A stretch of DNA of 64,000 bases from Acidocella sp. (GTDB lineage Bacteria > Pseudomonadota > Alphaproteobacteria > Acetobacterales > Acetobacteraceae), in assembly GCF_027352905.1 (NCBI RefSeq), contig NZ_DAIEIF010000013.1, positions 117,817 to 181,816 on the forward strand, read 5' to 3'. A model generated the notes under the pieces. The model searched no databases, had not been told where the DNA came from, and saw only the letters and a list, made by a program, of their open reading frames with translations. Numbering within the stretch: the stretch's first letter is position 1; the number at the start of each line of letters is the position of its first letter. The position numbers and the translations under genes were made by a program. Below, in pieces: positions 38,113 to 47,724 of the stretch.

Positions 38113-39297
38113 ATGTCCGAGCCCACGCCTAACCGCCTCGCCACGGATCTCATCCATGCCGGGCGCATCCGCACCAATCTCGATGAGAACGCCGAGGCGC
38201 TCTTTCTCACCTCTGGCTTCACTTATGAAAGCGCGGAGCTGGCGGAGGCGGTCTTCGCCAATCAGATCGAACATTTCCAGTATTCGCGCTTCGCCAATCC
38301 AACAGTGGCGATGCTGGAGAGCCGGCTGGCGCGGCTCGAGGGCGCGGAGGCCTGCCGCGCCACCGCCACCGGCATGGCGGCGGTGCATGCCGCGGTGATG
38401 TGCGGGCTGAAGGCGGGGGACCGGGTGGTGGCCTCGCGCGCCCTGTTCGGCTCATGCCATTGGATCATCTCCACCCTGCTGCCGCAATTCGGCATCGAAA
38501 GCGTGTTCGTGGACGGGCCGGACCTGCCGGGCTGGCAGGCCGCCCTCGCCAAGCCAACCGCCCTCGTGCTGCTGGAGACGCCATCCAACCCGATGCTGGA
38601 CATCGTCGATCTCGCCGCCGTGTCCCGGCTGGCACATGCGGCCGGGGCGCTGGTGGTGGTGGATAACGTGTTTGCCACCCCGTTGCTGCAAAAGCCGCTG
38701 CAACTGGGCGCGGATGTGGTGGTTTACTCCGCGACCAAGCATATGGACGGGCAGGGCCGGGTGCTCGGCGGCGCGGTGCTGGGTTCCCGGCAATGGATCG
38801 AGCAGGTCTTTCAGCCCTTCTTCCGCAATACCGGCCCTTCGCTCTCGCCCTTCAACGCCTGGGTGATTCTCAAAGGGCTGGAAACCTTACCCCTCCGCCT
38901 CAAGGCGCAAAGCGAAAGCGCGGAGGCGATCGCCCGGTTTCTGGAAACCCATCCCCGCATCGCCCGCGTCCTTTATCCGAGCCTCGCCTCCTTCAGGCAG
39001 CGGGAGCTAGCGCTGCGCCAGATGTCCGGCGGCGGCACGCTCATCGCCTTCGAGGTGAAGGGTGGCAAGCCGGAAGCCTTCCGGCTGATGAACGCGCTGC
39101 GCATCATCAGCATCTCGAATAATCTGGGTGACACCAAATCCCTCGCGACCCATCCGGCGACCACCACCCATATGCGCATCGGCGCGGAGGAGCGCGCCCG
39201 GCTCGGCATCACGGATGCCAGCATCCGCCTCTCGGTGGGGCTGGAGGATGTTCAGGACCTCATCGCCGATCTTACCCAGGCCTTGGACAAGATGTGA
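38113..39297 (+). CDS. metZ: O-succinylhomoserine sulfhydrylase
   Basis: PLP enzyme joining sulfide to O-acylhomoserine to give homocysteine. The 394-residue protein of the Cys/Met metabolism family has the PLP lysine in VYSATKHMDGQGR, QYSRFANPTVAMLE at the N-terminus and a C-terminal TTTHMRIGAEERARLGI. The start at 38113 follows GGGGA by 6 bp; the open frame runs further upstream into the riboswitch and was not used. MetB/MetC paralogues are an alternative, but the riboswitch and the SNNLGDTKSLATHP segment favour MetZ. Confidence 0.92.
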   Translation: MSEPTPNRLATDLIHAGRIRTNLDENAEALFLTSGFTYESAELAEAVFANQIEHFQYSRFANPTVAMLESRLARLEGAEACRATATGMAAVHAAVMCGLKAGDRVVASRALFGSCHWIISTLLPQFGIESVFVDGPDLPGWQAALAKPTALVLLETPSNPMLDIVDLAAVSRLAHAAGALVVVDNVFATPLLQKPLQLGADVVVYSATKHMDGQGRVLGGAVLGSRQWIEQVFQPFFRNTGPSLSPFNAWVILKGLETLPLRLKAQSESAEAIARFLETHPRIARVLYPSLASFRQRELALRQMSGGGTLIAFEVKGGKPEAFRLMNALRIISISNNLGDTKSLATHPATTTHMRIGAEERARLGITDASIRLSVGLEDVQDLIADLTQALDKM

Positions 39298-41834
39298 TCA
39301 CGCCGCGCGGGCGGCCTTAAGGCGAGGCCTGGGCAGCTTGTAGGTAGCGAAGCAGCCCCCCGCCACCGCGCGGCCCAACTCCGTCTTGTCCAGAAGGGCC
39401 AGGCCGGGAGGAAGGCCGGCGGTTATATCGCGCATCGCCAGATGTTCCGCCAGGGCGCGGGTTAACGCGCCGGGGCCGGAGAGCAACCATGGGATATCGT
39501 TATCCCCCCGGTTCACCGCCTCGACCACCGCCTCCAGCGTAGCCTTCAAAACCGGGTGCCGGGGCGTGGCGGCGATAAAATGATTGCCGGCGCAGCCAAA
39601 ATCCTCCTGTGCGAGCACCAAATCGGCTCCCGCCGGTAACAACGCCGTCAGCGGGCGCAGGCAGCGATCATCTGCATCGGCATACACGCCGCCTTCCTCC
39701 ACCAGCGCCGCCAGGCGGAAGATATCCGCTTTTTGGGTCAGCTCGCGCACCCGGCGAAAGGCTTGGCTAACCGGCGGAGGAAACCGGTCACCGATATAAG
39801 CCAGGGCGGTTTCCTCATCGCAAAGCCGCCATTCATGCCCGGGATTGCGCTCTCTCCAGCTTTGCATCAGCATTTCCACATCCCCAGGCGTGTCCGAAAT
39901 ATGCCAGAAACTGTGAATGAGAGGTGGAATGGGGGCGGCCTCGGGCTGGGCGTGGAATTCCAGCCGCTCCGCCTGACGCATCGCCAGCAGCAGGCTGGCG
40001 GCGGGGGCGGTCGAATCCGGCGCGCGCTGGACCAGTTTAGCCAACGGTTCCAGGCGTTCGGGCGCTGGCAAGGCGGCCAGAGCGGCGAGTTGCCGGGCCA
40101 GACCGTCATCCAGCCCGTATTCCTCGATCATCTGACCGAGAAGGGATTGGGATATATTCAGGGATTCGCCCCGTAGACGCCGCCCCGCGGCGGCCAGTTC
40201 GTATAGACGGCGCAAATGCGCCCGGGCGCCGTCTAAATTCAAACTCATCATCTTCACCCGCGCCAGCGCCTCCTGGGTGGCGGGATCGTCCGGGTTTAAC
40301 GCCGCCGCCGCCTCGTAATGGCCAAGCGCCGCCGGCAATTGCCAGAGACTCTCCGCCAGCGCGCCCACACAGCGCCGCTTGACGGCGCGCTCCTCCGGCG
40401 TGGCGGGAGCCACGGCGAATAAGGATGCCCCTGACTGGGTTCCCGCCAGCAACTCGGTCTGGAACCGTTCAACCCCTAGCCAGAACTCCTTTGGCGTGGC
40501 GAGGGCGGCCGCGCGGGCGACGTGGAGCGCCTCCTCCATTTTCCCGGCGCGGCGCAGCCAAGTGATGCGCCAGCATGCGAGTGTAGGCGTGGTGCCGGCT
40601 TCCGCCTCGAATTCGTTCAAACCGGCCATGGCTTCCCCGAGCCGGCCTTGCCAGGCCAGCGCGTCCAGCATGCCGAGGCGAAATTCCGGCTCTCCGGGCC
40701 GCCGCAGCGCTGCCGCGCGATAAATCTCCTCGGCGAGACCGGCATTTCCCTGAGCCAGGGCCTGGGAAGCGAGCTGCCGGGCTGCCTCCGCATGGCCAGG
40801 GTCGAACGCCAGGACTCTGCGCCAATGGGTCTGGCTGTCCGCCAAGCGGCCCAGCAGATATTCCTGCCGGGCCAGTTCGGCCAAAAGCTCCACATTCTCA
40901 GGTTCGTGCGTCAGGGCGGCTTCAAACCAACGCGCCGCCGCCGCGGCGTCTCCCGCCTGGCATTCGATCCGCCCCAGTTCCACCAGCAATTGCGGCTGGT
41001 CGGGATGGGCCGTCAACGCTGAAAGACCGACGCGCCGCGCCTCCTCCACCGCGCCGCAGGACCGCAAGGCCATGATCAGCCCCAAACGGGGCGCTAAATC
41101 CTGGGGGGCCGCCTCTTCCGCCCGGGCGAGAGCGGCGAGCGCCTCCTCTATCCGGTTGAGAGCCCGCAACTCCGTGGCCACATCCAGCCAGCGCCAGACA
41201 TCACTGGGCGCCAGTTCCGCGGCCGCGCGGTACCATGCCAAAGCTCCGACGGATCATTACCGGCGCGGGCCAGATTTCCCAACGCGACATGGGCGTGCCA
41301 AAAATGGGGGTGTTGATCCAGCAATGCGCGTAAGGCCGCCTCGGCTGCTTCTGGCTGGCCGTCTCGACGCAGCGCTTCGGCCAGGCTCAGCGCGTGCCAG
41401 GGATCATCCGGCGCCAGCCGCGCCGCCGCGCGCAGTGCCGCGAGCTTGCGTTCTCCCGGCTCGCTGCGGGCGGCAAATTCCTTTAACCTTGCCAGCAAAT
41501 CTCCCGCGCTCAGCTTGATCGCATTGGCCAGTTCCTGCCGCGACGCGCGGTCGCGCGCGCTGATCACGATCTCCTCTGCCACCGGCAGGGCGGCGAAAGC
41601 CAGCGGCCAGGCGAAACCATAGCGGCCATCCCCCCGCCCCGCCTGCTCGACATCCGGCCGGTGACGATCCGCGATCGCGCTGCCCGCCACTTCGCCATTG
41701 ATCAGGAATTCAATGTCCGCGCGCCGTTCCGGGTCCTGTTCAAACCAGGCCCAGCCGAGCACCGTTAACCCGCCGCCCAGCAAATCGATATAGCCGACCA
41801 GCCGATCCTTGTCAGTCAATTCATCCTCTGCCAT
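39298..41834 (-). pseudogene. TPR / DXD-sugar glycosyltransferase gene broken by a frameshift
   Basis: Two overlapping minus-strand frames are halves of one gene of about 845 codons. The first (41834 to 41148) has an N-terminal domain (GYIDLLGGGLTVLGWAWFEQ) and the first TPRs; the second (from about 41241 to 39298) carries more TPRs and a C-terminal glycosyltransferase domain with the DXD motif (GGVYADADDRCLRPL). Near 41245 the DNA reads GGAGCTTTGG; adding one G (GGAGGCTTTGG) gives DPSEALAWYRAAA and joins a TPR exactly. Either a recent one-base loss or a sequence error. If intact it would modify surface glycans or proteins. Confidence 0.8.
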
Positions 41835-41948
41835 CGGCACCCTGTTGCCATAGCAAATAGACGCGGCCAGCGCCCGCCTGTCTAGCGACCCGGGCTGGCC
41901 AAAGCCTGGCGCTCCGATTAGCTAACCTTGAAAGCAGGAGAACGGGCG

Positions 41949-43316
41949 ATGGATTTCGACCTTTTCGTCATAGGCGGCGGCTCGGGCGGCGTGCGCTGCG
42001 CGCGTGTCGCGGGAGGGCATGGGGCGCGGGTCGGCATCGCCGAGGCGCGGTTCTGGGGCGGCACCTGCGTCAATGTCGGCTGCGTGCCGAAGAAATTCAT
42101 GGTGATGGCGGCGGAATATGGCGCCGCCGCGCGGGACGCGCGCGGCTTCGGCTGGGATGTGGCGGCGCGCGGGCATGACTGGGCCGCGCTCATCGCCGCC
42201 AAGGACAAGGAGATCGCGCGGCTCAATGGCATTTACCGCCGCCTGCTGAAGACGGCGGGGGTGCGGCTGTTCGACGCCCCGGCCCGGTTCCTCGACCCGC
42301 ACACGCTCGATGTCGGCGGCCAGCGGGTCACGGCCGAGCGCATCGTCATCGCCACTGGCGGCCGCCCCACCGGCCTCGACATCCCCGGCGCGGAGCACGC
42401 CGTGGTCTCGGACGATATTTTCGTGCTGCCGGAGCGGCCCCGGCGGGTCGCCATCGTCGGCGGCGGGTATATCGCGGTCGAGTTCGCGGGGGTTTTCGCC
42501 GGGCTCGGGTCGGAGACCCATCTCATCTATCGCCAGCCCTTGCCTTTACGCGGGTTCGATGAGGATGTGCGGGTGGAGCTCGCGGCGGCGCTCAAGGCAA
42601 ACGGGATCATCCTCCACCGGGATGTCACGCCCGAGCGCATCACCGTGGACGACGAGGGCAAACATCTCGCTCTCTCGGATTTCGGCGTGGTGGATGCCGA
42701 TATGGTCCTCTTCGCCACCGGCCGCGCCCCCAATACTTCCTCGCTCGGCCTCGCCGCCGCCGGCGTGAAGACGGGCAAACGGGGCGAGATCGCCGTCGGG
42801 CCTGATTTCGCCACCAACATCCCGCATATCTTCGCGCTGGGCGACGTGACGGACCGGCTGAACCTCACCCCCGTCGCCACCGCTGAGGGCCATGCCCTGG
42901 CGGACACGCTCTTTGGCCACCGCCCGCGCGGCGTGGATCTTGGCCAGGTGCCGACGGCGGTCTTTTCGATCCCCCCCATCGCCACGGTGGGGCTGACAGA
43001 GGACGAGGCGGCGAAACGCCATGAAGGCGCGAAGATCTTTCTCTCCAAATTCACGCCCATGCGCCACAATCTCTCGGGCCGGGAGCGCAAGACGCTGATC
43101 AAGCTCGTGGTGGACGCGCGTACCGACAAAGTACTCGGCGCGCACATGCTGGGGGAGGACGCGCCGGAGATCGTGCAGGGCCTGGCCATCGCCATCACCG
43201 CCGGAGCGACGAAAGCGGATTTCGACAATACCATCGGCATCCATCCCACGGCGGCGGAGGAATTTGTGACATTGCGGACACAAACCAGGGTTGCCGGGGG
43301 TGGCGTCACCCCTTAG
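41949..43316 (+). CDS. gor: Glutathione-disulfide reductase
   Basis: NADPH-dependent flavoenzyme reducing GSSG. The 455-residue protein has the FAD loop [14 protein letters not shown], the redox cysteines in [13 protein letters not shown], the NADPH loop [12 protein letters not shown], the second FAD motif [14 protein letters not shown] and the C-terminal [13 protein letters not shown] with the catalytic His-Glu pair. ATG 41949 has AGGAG 8 bp upstream; a TTG start seven codons earlier is less likely. Confidence 0.94.
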   Translation: MDFDLFVIGGGSGGVRCARVAGGHGARVGIAEARFWGGTCVNVGCVPKKFMVMAAEYGAAARDARGFGWDVAARGHDWAALIAAKDKEIARLNGIYRRLLKTAGVRLFDAPARFLDPHTLDVGGQRVTAERIVIATGGRPTGLDIPGAEHAVVSDDIFVLPERPRRVAIVGGGYIAVEFAGVFAGLGSETHLIYRQPLPLRGFDEDVRVELAAALKANGIILHRDVTPERITVDDEGKHLALSDFGVVDADMVLFATGRAPNTSSLGLAAAGVKTGKRGEIAVGPDFATNIPHIFALGDVTDRLNLTPVATAEGHALADTLFGHRPRGVDLGQVPTAVFSIPPIATVGLTEDEAAKRHEGAKIFLSKFTPMRHNLSGRERKTLIKLVVDARTDKVLGAHMLGEDAPEIVQGLAIAITAGATKADFDNTIGIHPTAAEEFVTLRTQTRVAGGGVTP

Positions 43317-43377
43317 TAGCCTTGCGGCGCAAATCGCGCTTAAACTGAGGGATCAAGAAACGCCTTCTGGAGACGAT

Positions 43378-44769
43378 ATGGACACGATCAGCCCAGCCGC
43401 TCTTTCTTCCGGCTGGACGCCCGATAGCTGGCGCGCCCGGCCCATCCGCCAGGTGCCCAGCTATCCCAACCCGGACAAGCTGGCGGCGATGGAAGCGCGT
43501 CTCGCCCGCTTTCCGCCTTTGGTTTTCGCCGGAGAGGCGCGGAACCTCAAGGCGCATCTCGCCCGCGCCGCCCGGGGCCAGGCCTTTGTGCTGCAAGGCG
43601 GGGATTGCGCCGAAAGCTTTGGCGATTTCACGGCCAACATCATCCGCGACACCTTCCGCGTGCTGCTGCAAATGTCGGTGGTGCTTACCTTCGGCGGCGC
43701 CATGCCGGTGGTCAAGCTGGGCCGCATGGCCGGCCAGTTTGCCAAGCCCCGCTCCTCGGAGACCGAGAGCCAGGGCGGTGTCACGCTGCCCTCCTACCGG
43801 GGCGACATCATCAATGGGCCCGAGTTTTCGGAGGCCGCGCGCATCCCCGATCCCAGCCGCATGGAATTCGCGTATTTTCAATCCGCGGGCACGCTTAATC
43901 TCCTGCGCGCCTTCGCCTCCGGCGGCTATGCGGATCTGCACGAGGTGCATCGCTGGAATCTCGACTTCGTCGAGAAATCCCCGCTCGCGGCCAAATACCG
44001 GGAGCTGTCCTCCCGCATCGATGAAACCCTCGGCTTCATGGCCGCCTGCGGCCTGACCAGCGCCGACACGCCGCAAATCCGCGAGACCGATTTCTATACC
44101 AGCCACGAGGCGCTGCTGCTGCCTTATGAGCAGGCCCTCACCCGCATCGATTCGACCAGCGGCGATCATTACGCCTGCTCGGCCCATTTTCTCTGGATCG
44201 GCGATCGCACCCGTCAGCCGGACGGGGCGCATGTGGAATTCATGCGCGGCATCAAAAACCCCATCGGCATCAAGGTCGGCCCCAGCCTGGGCGTGGATGA
44301 ACTCCTGCGGCTCATGGACCTGCTCGACCCGCAGAACGAGCCGGGGCGGCTGACGCTGATTTCCCGCATGGGCGCGGCCAAGGTGGGAGAGGCGCTGCCG
44401 CCGCTGCTGCGCGCGGTCAAGCGCGCCGGACGCCAGCCGGTCTGGCTGTGCGACGCGATGCACGGCAATGGCATCACCACCGCCGCCAAGGTCAAGACCC
44501 GCCGTTTCGACGACATTCTCGCCGAGTTGCGCGGGTTTTTCGACGCGCATGAGGCGGAGGGCACCATCGCCGGCGGGGCGCATCTGGAAATGACCGGACG
44601 CAACGTGACCGAATGCGTGGGCGGGGCGCGCGGCCTCTCCGAGGATGATCTGGGCGCGCGTTACGAGACCTTCTGCGACCCCAGGCTGAATGCCGAGCAA
44701 TCCCTCGAACTCGCCTTCTATCTGGCCGAGGAATTGAAGTCCCGCCGGGCCTCGAAGGCCGCCGCGTGA
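43378..44769 (+). CDS. aroF: Class II (plant-type) DAHP synthase
   Basis: First step of the shikimate pathway: condenses PEP and erythrose-4-phosphate. The 463-residue protein is the type II form: [12 protein letters not shown] with the metal cysteine, [21 protein letters not shown] region and [18 protein letters not shown] with the metal histidine. The start at 43378 has GGAG upstream. The stop overlaps the GTG start of the next gene. Confidence 0.93.
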   Translation: MDTISPAALSSGWTPDSWRARPIRQVPSYPNPDKLAAMEARLARFPPLVFAGEARNLKAHLARAARGQAFVLQGGDCAESFGDFTANIIRDTFRVLLQMSVVLTFGGAMPVVKLGRMAGQFAKPRSSETESQGGVTLPSYRGDIINGPEFSEAARIPDPSRMEFAYFQSAGTLNLLRAFASGGYADLHEVHRWNLDFVEKSPLAAKYRELSSRIDETLGFMAACGLTSADTPQIRETDFYTSHEALLLPYEQALTRIDSTSGDHYACSAHFLWIGDRTRQPDGAHVEFMRGIKNPIGIKVGPSLGVDELLRLMDLLDPQNEPGRLTLISRMGAAKVGEALPPLLRAVKRAGRQPVWLCDAMHGNGITTAAKVKTRRFDDILAELRGFFDAHEAEGTIAGGAHLEMTGRNVTECVGGARGLSEDDLGARYETFCDPRLNAEQSLELAFYLAEELKSRRASKAAA

Positions 44770-45899
44770 CGCCGGCCCCGCTCTCGGACGGGGAGATCGT
44801 CGCCCGCACGGACGCCTATTTCAACCATACGCGCCAGATTGTCGCCCGGTTCGGGGACTGCACGGTCACTTACGCGATTTTTCTGCGCCGTCCGGTCATC
44901 TGCGCCCCGGCGATCATGGTGGAGTGGCTGCGCGCGGTGGGCCGGGCGCGGGGACGGCAATTCGAGATCGAGCTGCCGCGCGAGGAAGGACAATGGGTGG
45001 GGGCGGGCGAGCCGCTGGCCTATGTCACCGGCAGCTTCGTGGCGCTGGCGGATTTGGAGACGCTCGCCTTGCAGAAAATCGGCGCTGCCTGCGTGGCCGC
45101 GCATAACGCCTTCCAGATGGCCGCCGCCCTGCCCAACGCCGCCTTTCTTGCCATGGATGCGCGCCATTGCGCCGGGGCGGAGATGCAGGAGCTGATGGCC
45201 TATGCCTGCGCCGTCGGCTCGCGGGCGGCCCAGGCCGAGGGCGCCAAGGGCTTCATCGGCAATGCCAATGACTGGACGGCGCATTATTTCGGCGCGTCCC
45301 GCGGGCTGGGCACCATGCCCCACGCCCTCATCGGCTATGCCGGCTCCACCCTCCGCGCGGCGGAAATGTTCCATGAAACCTTTCCCGCCGAGCCATTGAC
45401 CGTGCTGGTCGATTATTTTGGCCGGGAGATCACCGACGGGCTGGAAGTCTGCCGCCGCTTCCCCGAGATGGCGCGGTCGGGGCGTCTTTCCGTGCGGCTG
45501 GACACGCATGGCGGCCGCTATCTGGAAGGGATGGGTCCCCAGGAAAGCTACGCGGTGTTGGAGCGCAACGCCCCCGGCGCGCTGCGCCGCTATCGCACCC
45601 ATCGCGATCTTGGCTATCTCATCGGCACCGGCGTCTCCGCCGCCGCTATCTGGAAGATGCGCGAGGCCTTGACCGAGGCGGGCTTTCCGGCGGTGAAGAT
45701 CGTCGTCTCCTCTGGCTTCGGTGTGGAAAAATGCTCGGTCATGGCGGATGCCAAGGCGCCGATCGACGTGGTGGGGACAGGCAGCTTCATCCCGGATAAT
45801 TGGAGCGAGACTTACGCCACCGCCGATATCGTCGCGTATGACGGTATGCCGCGGGTCAAAATCGGGCGCGAGTTCCTGCTCCGGCCGCGCCAGGCGTGA
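44766..45899 (+). CDS. Nicotinate phosphoribosyltransferase
   Basis: Salvages nicotinate to nicotinate mononucleotide for NAD synthesis. The 377-residue protein shows [12 protein letters not shown] at the N-terminus, [18 protein letters not shown], the substrate-histidine region [12 protein letters not shown] and the phosphate-binding [23 protein letters not shown] start overlaps the aroF TGA by 4 bases (GTGA), so translation is coupled. pncB would be the usual symbol, but this is the shorter, divergent form. Confidence 0.85.
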   Translation: MTPAPLSDGEIVARTDAYFNHTRQIVARFGDCTVTYAIFLRRPVICAPAIMVEWLRAVGRARGRQFEIELPREEGQWVGAGEPLAYVTGSFVALADLETLALQKIGAACVAAHNAFQMAAALPNAAFLAMDARHCAGAEMQELMAYACAVGSRAAQAEGAKGFIGNANDWTAHYFGASRGLGTMPHALIGYAGSTLRAAEMFHETFPAEPLTVLVDYFGREITDGLEVCRRFPEMARSGRLSVRLDTHGGRYLEGMGPQESYAVLERNAPGALRRYRTHRDLGYLIGTGVSAAAIWKMREALTEAGFPAVKIVVSSGFGVEKCSVMADAKAPIDVVGTGSFIPDNWSETYATADIVAYDGMPRVKIGREFLLRPRQA

Positions 45900-45921
45900 T
45901 CCGGCGTCCCGGAGAGAGGCG

Positions 45922-46578
45922 ATGACCATCGGTGACGGTCTGTTCGCCCAGCTGCGCGAAGCCGCCCATGCCGAGTGGGAGGCCTATACCGGGCATGAAT
46001 TCGTCCGCCAGCTCGGCGCGGGCACGCTGCCCGCCGCCTGTTTCCGCCGTTTCCTGACCCAGGATTACCTGTTTCTCATCCATTTCGCCCGGGCCTACGC
46101 GCTGCTCGCTTTCAAGCAGACGGACTGGCCGGATATCCGCGCCGCCGCCGCCGGGCTGAACGCCATCATCGAGGAGATGCCTCTGCATATTTCATTCTGC
46201 GCCGGCTGGGGGCTGAGCGAGGCGGAGATGCGGGCCGAGCCGGAAGCGCCGGCGACCATGCTCTACACCCGTTACGTGATCGATACCGGCCTCGCCGGAG
46301 ACGCGCTCGACCTCTTCACCGCGCTGATGCCTTGCATCGCGGGTTATGGCGAGATCGGCCAGCGTCTGGACGCGCCCGCGCCGGACCATCCCTACCGGGA
46401 CTGGATCGGCGCCTATCAAAGCGCGGCGTATCAGCGCAGCGTCGCCACCGCCATCGCGGCTTTCGAGGATCTGGGCCGGCGCCGGGGCGCGGCCGCGCGG
46501 CTTGCCTCCCTCACACGCATCTTCGCCACCGCCTCCCGGCTGGAGGCGGATTTCTGGACCATGGGGTTGGAAGGCTGA
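45922..46578 (+). CDS. tenA: TenA-family thiaminase II / aminopyrimidine hydrolase
   Basis: Salvages the pyrimidine of degraded thiamine. The 218-residue all-helical protein has HEFVRQLGAGTLPAACFRRF, FLTQDYLFLIHFARAYALL and the active-site cysteine in ALMPCIAGYGEIG, all standard TenA positions. GGAGAGAGG precedes the ATG. Downstream of the NAD-salvage gene; no thi genes are adjacent. Confidence 0.88.
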   Translation: MTIGDGLFAQLREAAHAEWEAYTGHEFVRQLGAGTLPAACFRRFLTQDYLFLIHFARAYALLAFKQTDWPDIRAAAAGLNAIIEEMPLHISFCAGWGLSEAEMRAEPEAPATMLYTRYVIDTGLAGDALDLFTALMPCIAGYGEIGQRLDAPAPDHPYRDWIGAYQSAAYQRSVATAIAAFEDLGRRRGAAARLASLTRIFATASRLEADFWTMGLEG

Positions 46579-46633
46579 GTTTCCCCCGCTGCGGACGATA
46601 GCTTTCCAATTTCACCCGCATCGCGGCGCTGTT

Positions 46634-46744
46634 TCATTCATTCAGCAGCCGGTAGCCCACCCCGGGTTCCGTCCGCAGCCGGGCCGAGAATTCCGGCCCG
46701 AGCTTTTTGCGCAGCTGGCGGATATAAATGCGCATGTCCAGCAT
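46634..46744 (-). pseudogene. kdpE: kdpE remnant (C-terminal DNA-binding tail)
   Basis: The last 36 codons of an OmpR/KdpE-type response regulator: RIYIRQLRKKLGPEF and RTEPGVGYRLLNE, the recognition-helix end and wing of the winged helix. The receiver domain and most of the DNA-binding domain are gone. Upstream it is joined directly to the small KdpF-like ORF, whose stop (TGATG) overlaps the first ATG of this remnant. A whole kdp operon probably lay between the two. Confidence 0.7.
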
Positions 46745-46827
46745 CACACGCGCTCGCAGGCGGGAACGTAGGCGATCAGCAGCGTGAAGATCACGGCGCT
46801 GATCAGCAGGGTGATAATGTTGTCCAT
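46744..46827 (-). CDS. Small KdpF-like membrane peptide
   Basis: A 27-residue ORF, MDNIITLLISAVIFTLLIAY then VPACERV: one hydrophobic helix ending in a CER-V tail. Peptides of this type (helix plus C-E/D-R-L) sit at the head of kdp operons in many proteobacteria, as I recall. Start codon and stop are intact. Here nothing of kdpABCD follows, so any product would be an orphan. The 411-bp stretch 46579-46989 holds only this, the kdpE remnant and the otsB leader. Confidence 0.5.
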   Translation of the reverse strand: MDNIITLLISAVIFTLLIAYVPACERV

Positions 46828-46830
46828 GGG

Positions 46831-46856
46831 GGAACCGCCTATGCGGAGCGCACATT
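46831..46856 (+). promoter_or_regulatory. Possible EcfG-type general-stress promoter for otsB
   Basis: GGAAC (46831-46835), 17 bases, then CATT (46853-46856) fits the alphaproteobacterial EcfG consensus GGAAC-N16/17-CGTT with one mismatch. The otsB ATG is about 130 bp downstream. Trehalose synthesis is a known EcfG target in related bacteria. Motif-only call. Confidence 0.35.
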
Positions 46857-46989
46857 AATCCCCCGCCCCATAAGGCCGCGATGCGGAAAGAGGAGCGGGC
46901 GGATAAAGCCGGTATAAAGATCCGCCCCGCCCCCATGTTACGAGATCTTCATTGGGCCTTTAGGACAAAGCCGGACCGCACAAGGCCAT

Positions 46990-47724
46990 ATGCGTTTCAT
47001 GTCTTTCCATCCGCCATATGCCGTGCTGGAGCGGGACGCCGCCCTTTTCCTCGATATCGACGGTACTTTGCTGGATTTTTCCCCCTCGCCCGAGAGCGTC
47101 ATCGTACCGCCCGGCCTGCCGGAGTGTCTCGCCCGGCTGCAACAGCGCCTGGGCGGCGCGCTGGCCCTGGTCTCGGGGCGTAGCCTCGCCGATATCGACC
47201 GCCTCTTTGGCCCTGGCTTCGCGGCGGCGGCGGAACATGGAGCCTTGCTGCGCGGAGCCGATGGCGCGCTGCTCGCCCGCCACCAGCCGGACCCGGCCCT
47301 GGCCGAGATTGCGCCTTCCCTGCGCCAGGCGGTGGCGGCGCGGCCCGGCACGCTGTTGGAGGAGAAGGATTTCGGGCTGGCGCTGCATTGGCGCGCCGCG
47401 CCGGAGCATGGCGAGGCGCTGACGGCGCTGGGGGAAAAATTGGCGGTGCCGCATTCCGGGCTGGTGCTGCTGCCCGCCAAGCAGGCGCTGGAAATCCGCT
47501 CCCGCGGGCCGGATAAGGGTGAGGCTCTGGCGGCGTTCATGGCGCGCCCGCCTTTCCGGGGCCGCCGCCCGGTCTTCATCGGCGATGACGTGACGGACGA
47601 GCCCGCCATCGAGCGCGCCCGGGAATTGGGCGGGGCGGGGCTGCATGTGGCGCATGATTTCAGGGGCGAGCCGGAGGCGGTGCGGCAATGGCTGGCCAGC
47701 CACCTGAAGGAAGGCGCCCTATGA
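46990..47724 (+). CDS. otsB: Trehalose-6-phosphate phosphatase
   Basis: Releases trehalose from trehalose-6-phosphate. The 244-residue HAD phosphatase has LFLDIDGTLLDF with the nucleophilic aspartate, ALVSGRSLADID, a lysine in DKGEALAAFM and IGDDVTDEPAIE. First gene of the trehalose operon; its stop overlaps the GH15 start by 4 bp (ATGA). An internal ATG three codons in is a possible alternative start. Confidence 0.92.
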   Translation: MRFMSFHPPYAVLERDAALFLDIDGTLLDFSPSPESVIVPPGLPECLARLQQRLGGALALVSGRSLADIDRLFGPGFAAAAEHGALLRGADGALLARHQPDPALAEIAPSLRQAVAARPGTLLEEKDFGLALHWRAAPEHGEALTALGEKLAVPHSGLVLLPAKQALEIRSRGPDKGEALAAFMARPPFRGRRPVFIGDDVTDEPAIERARELGGAGLHVAHDFRGEPEAVRQWLASHLKEGAL

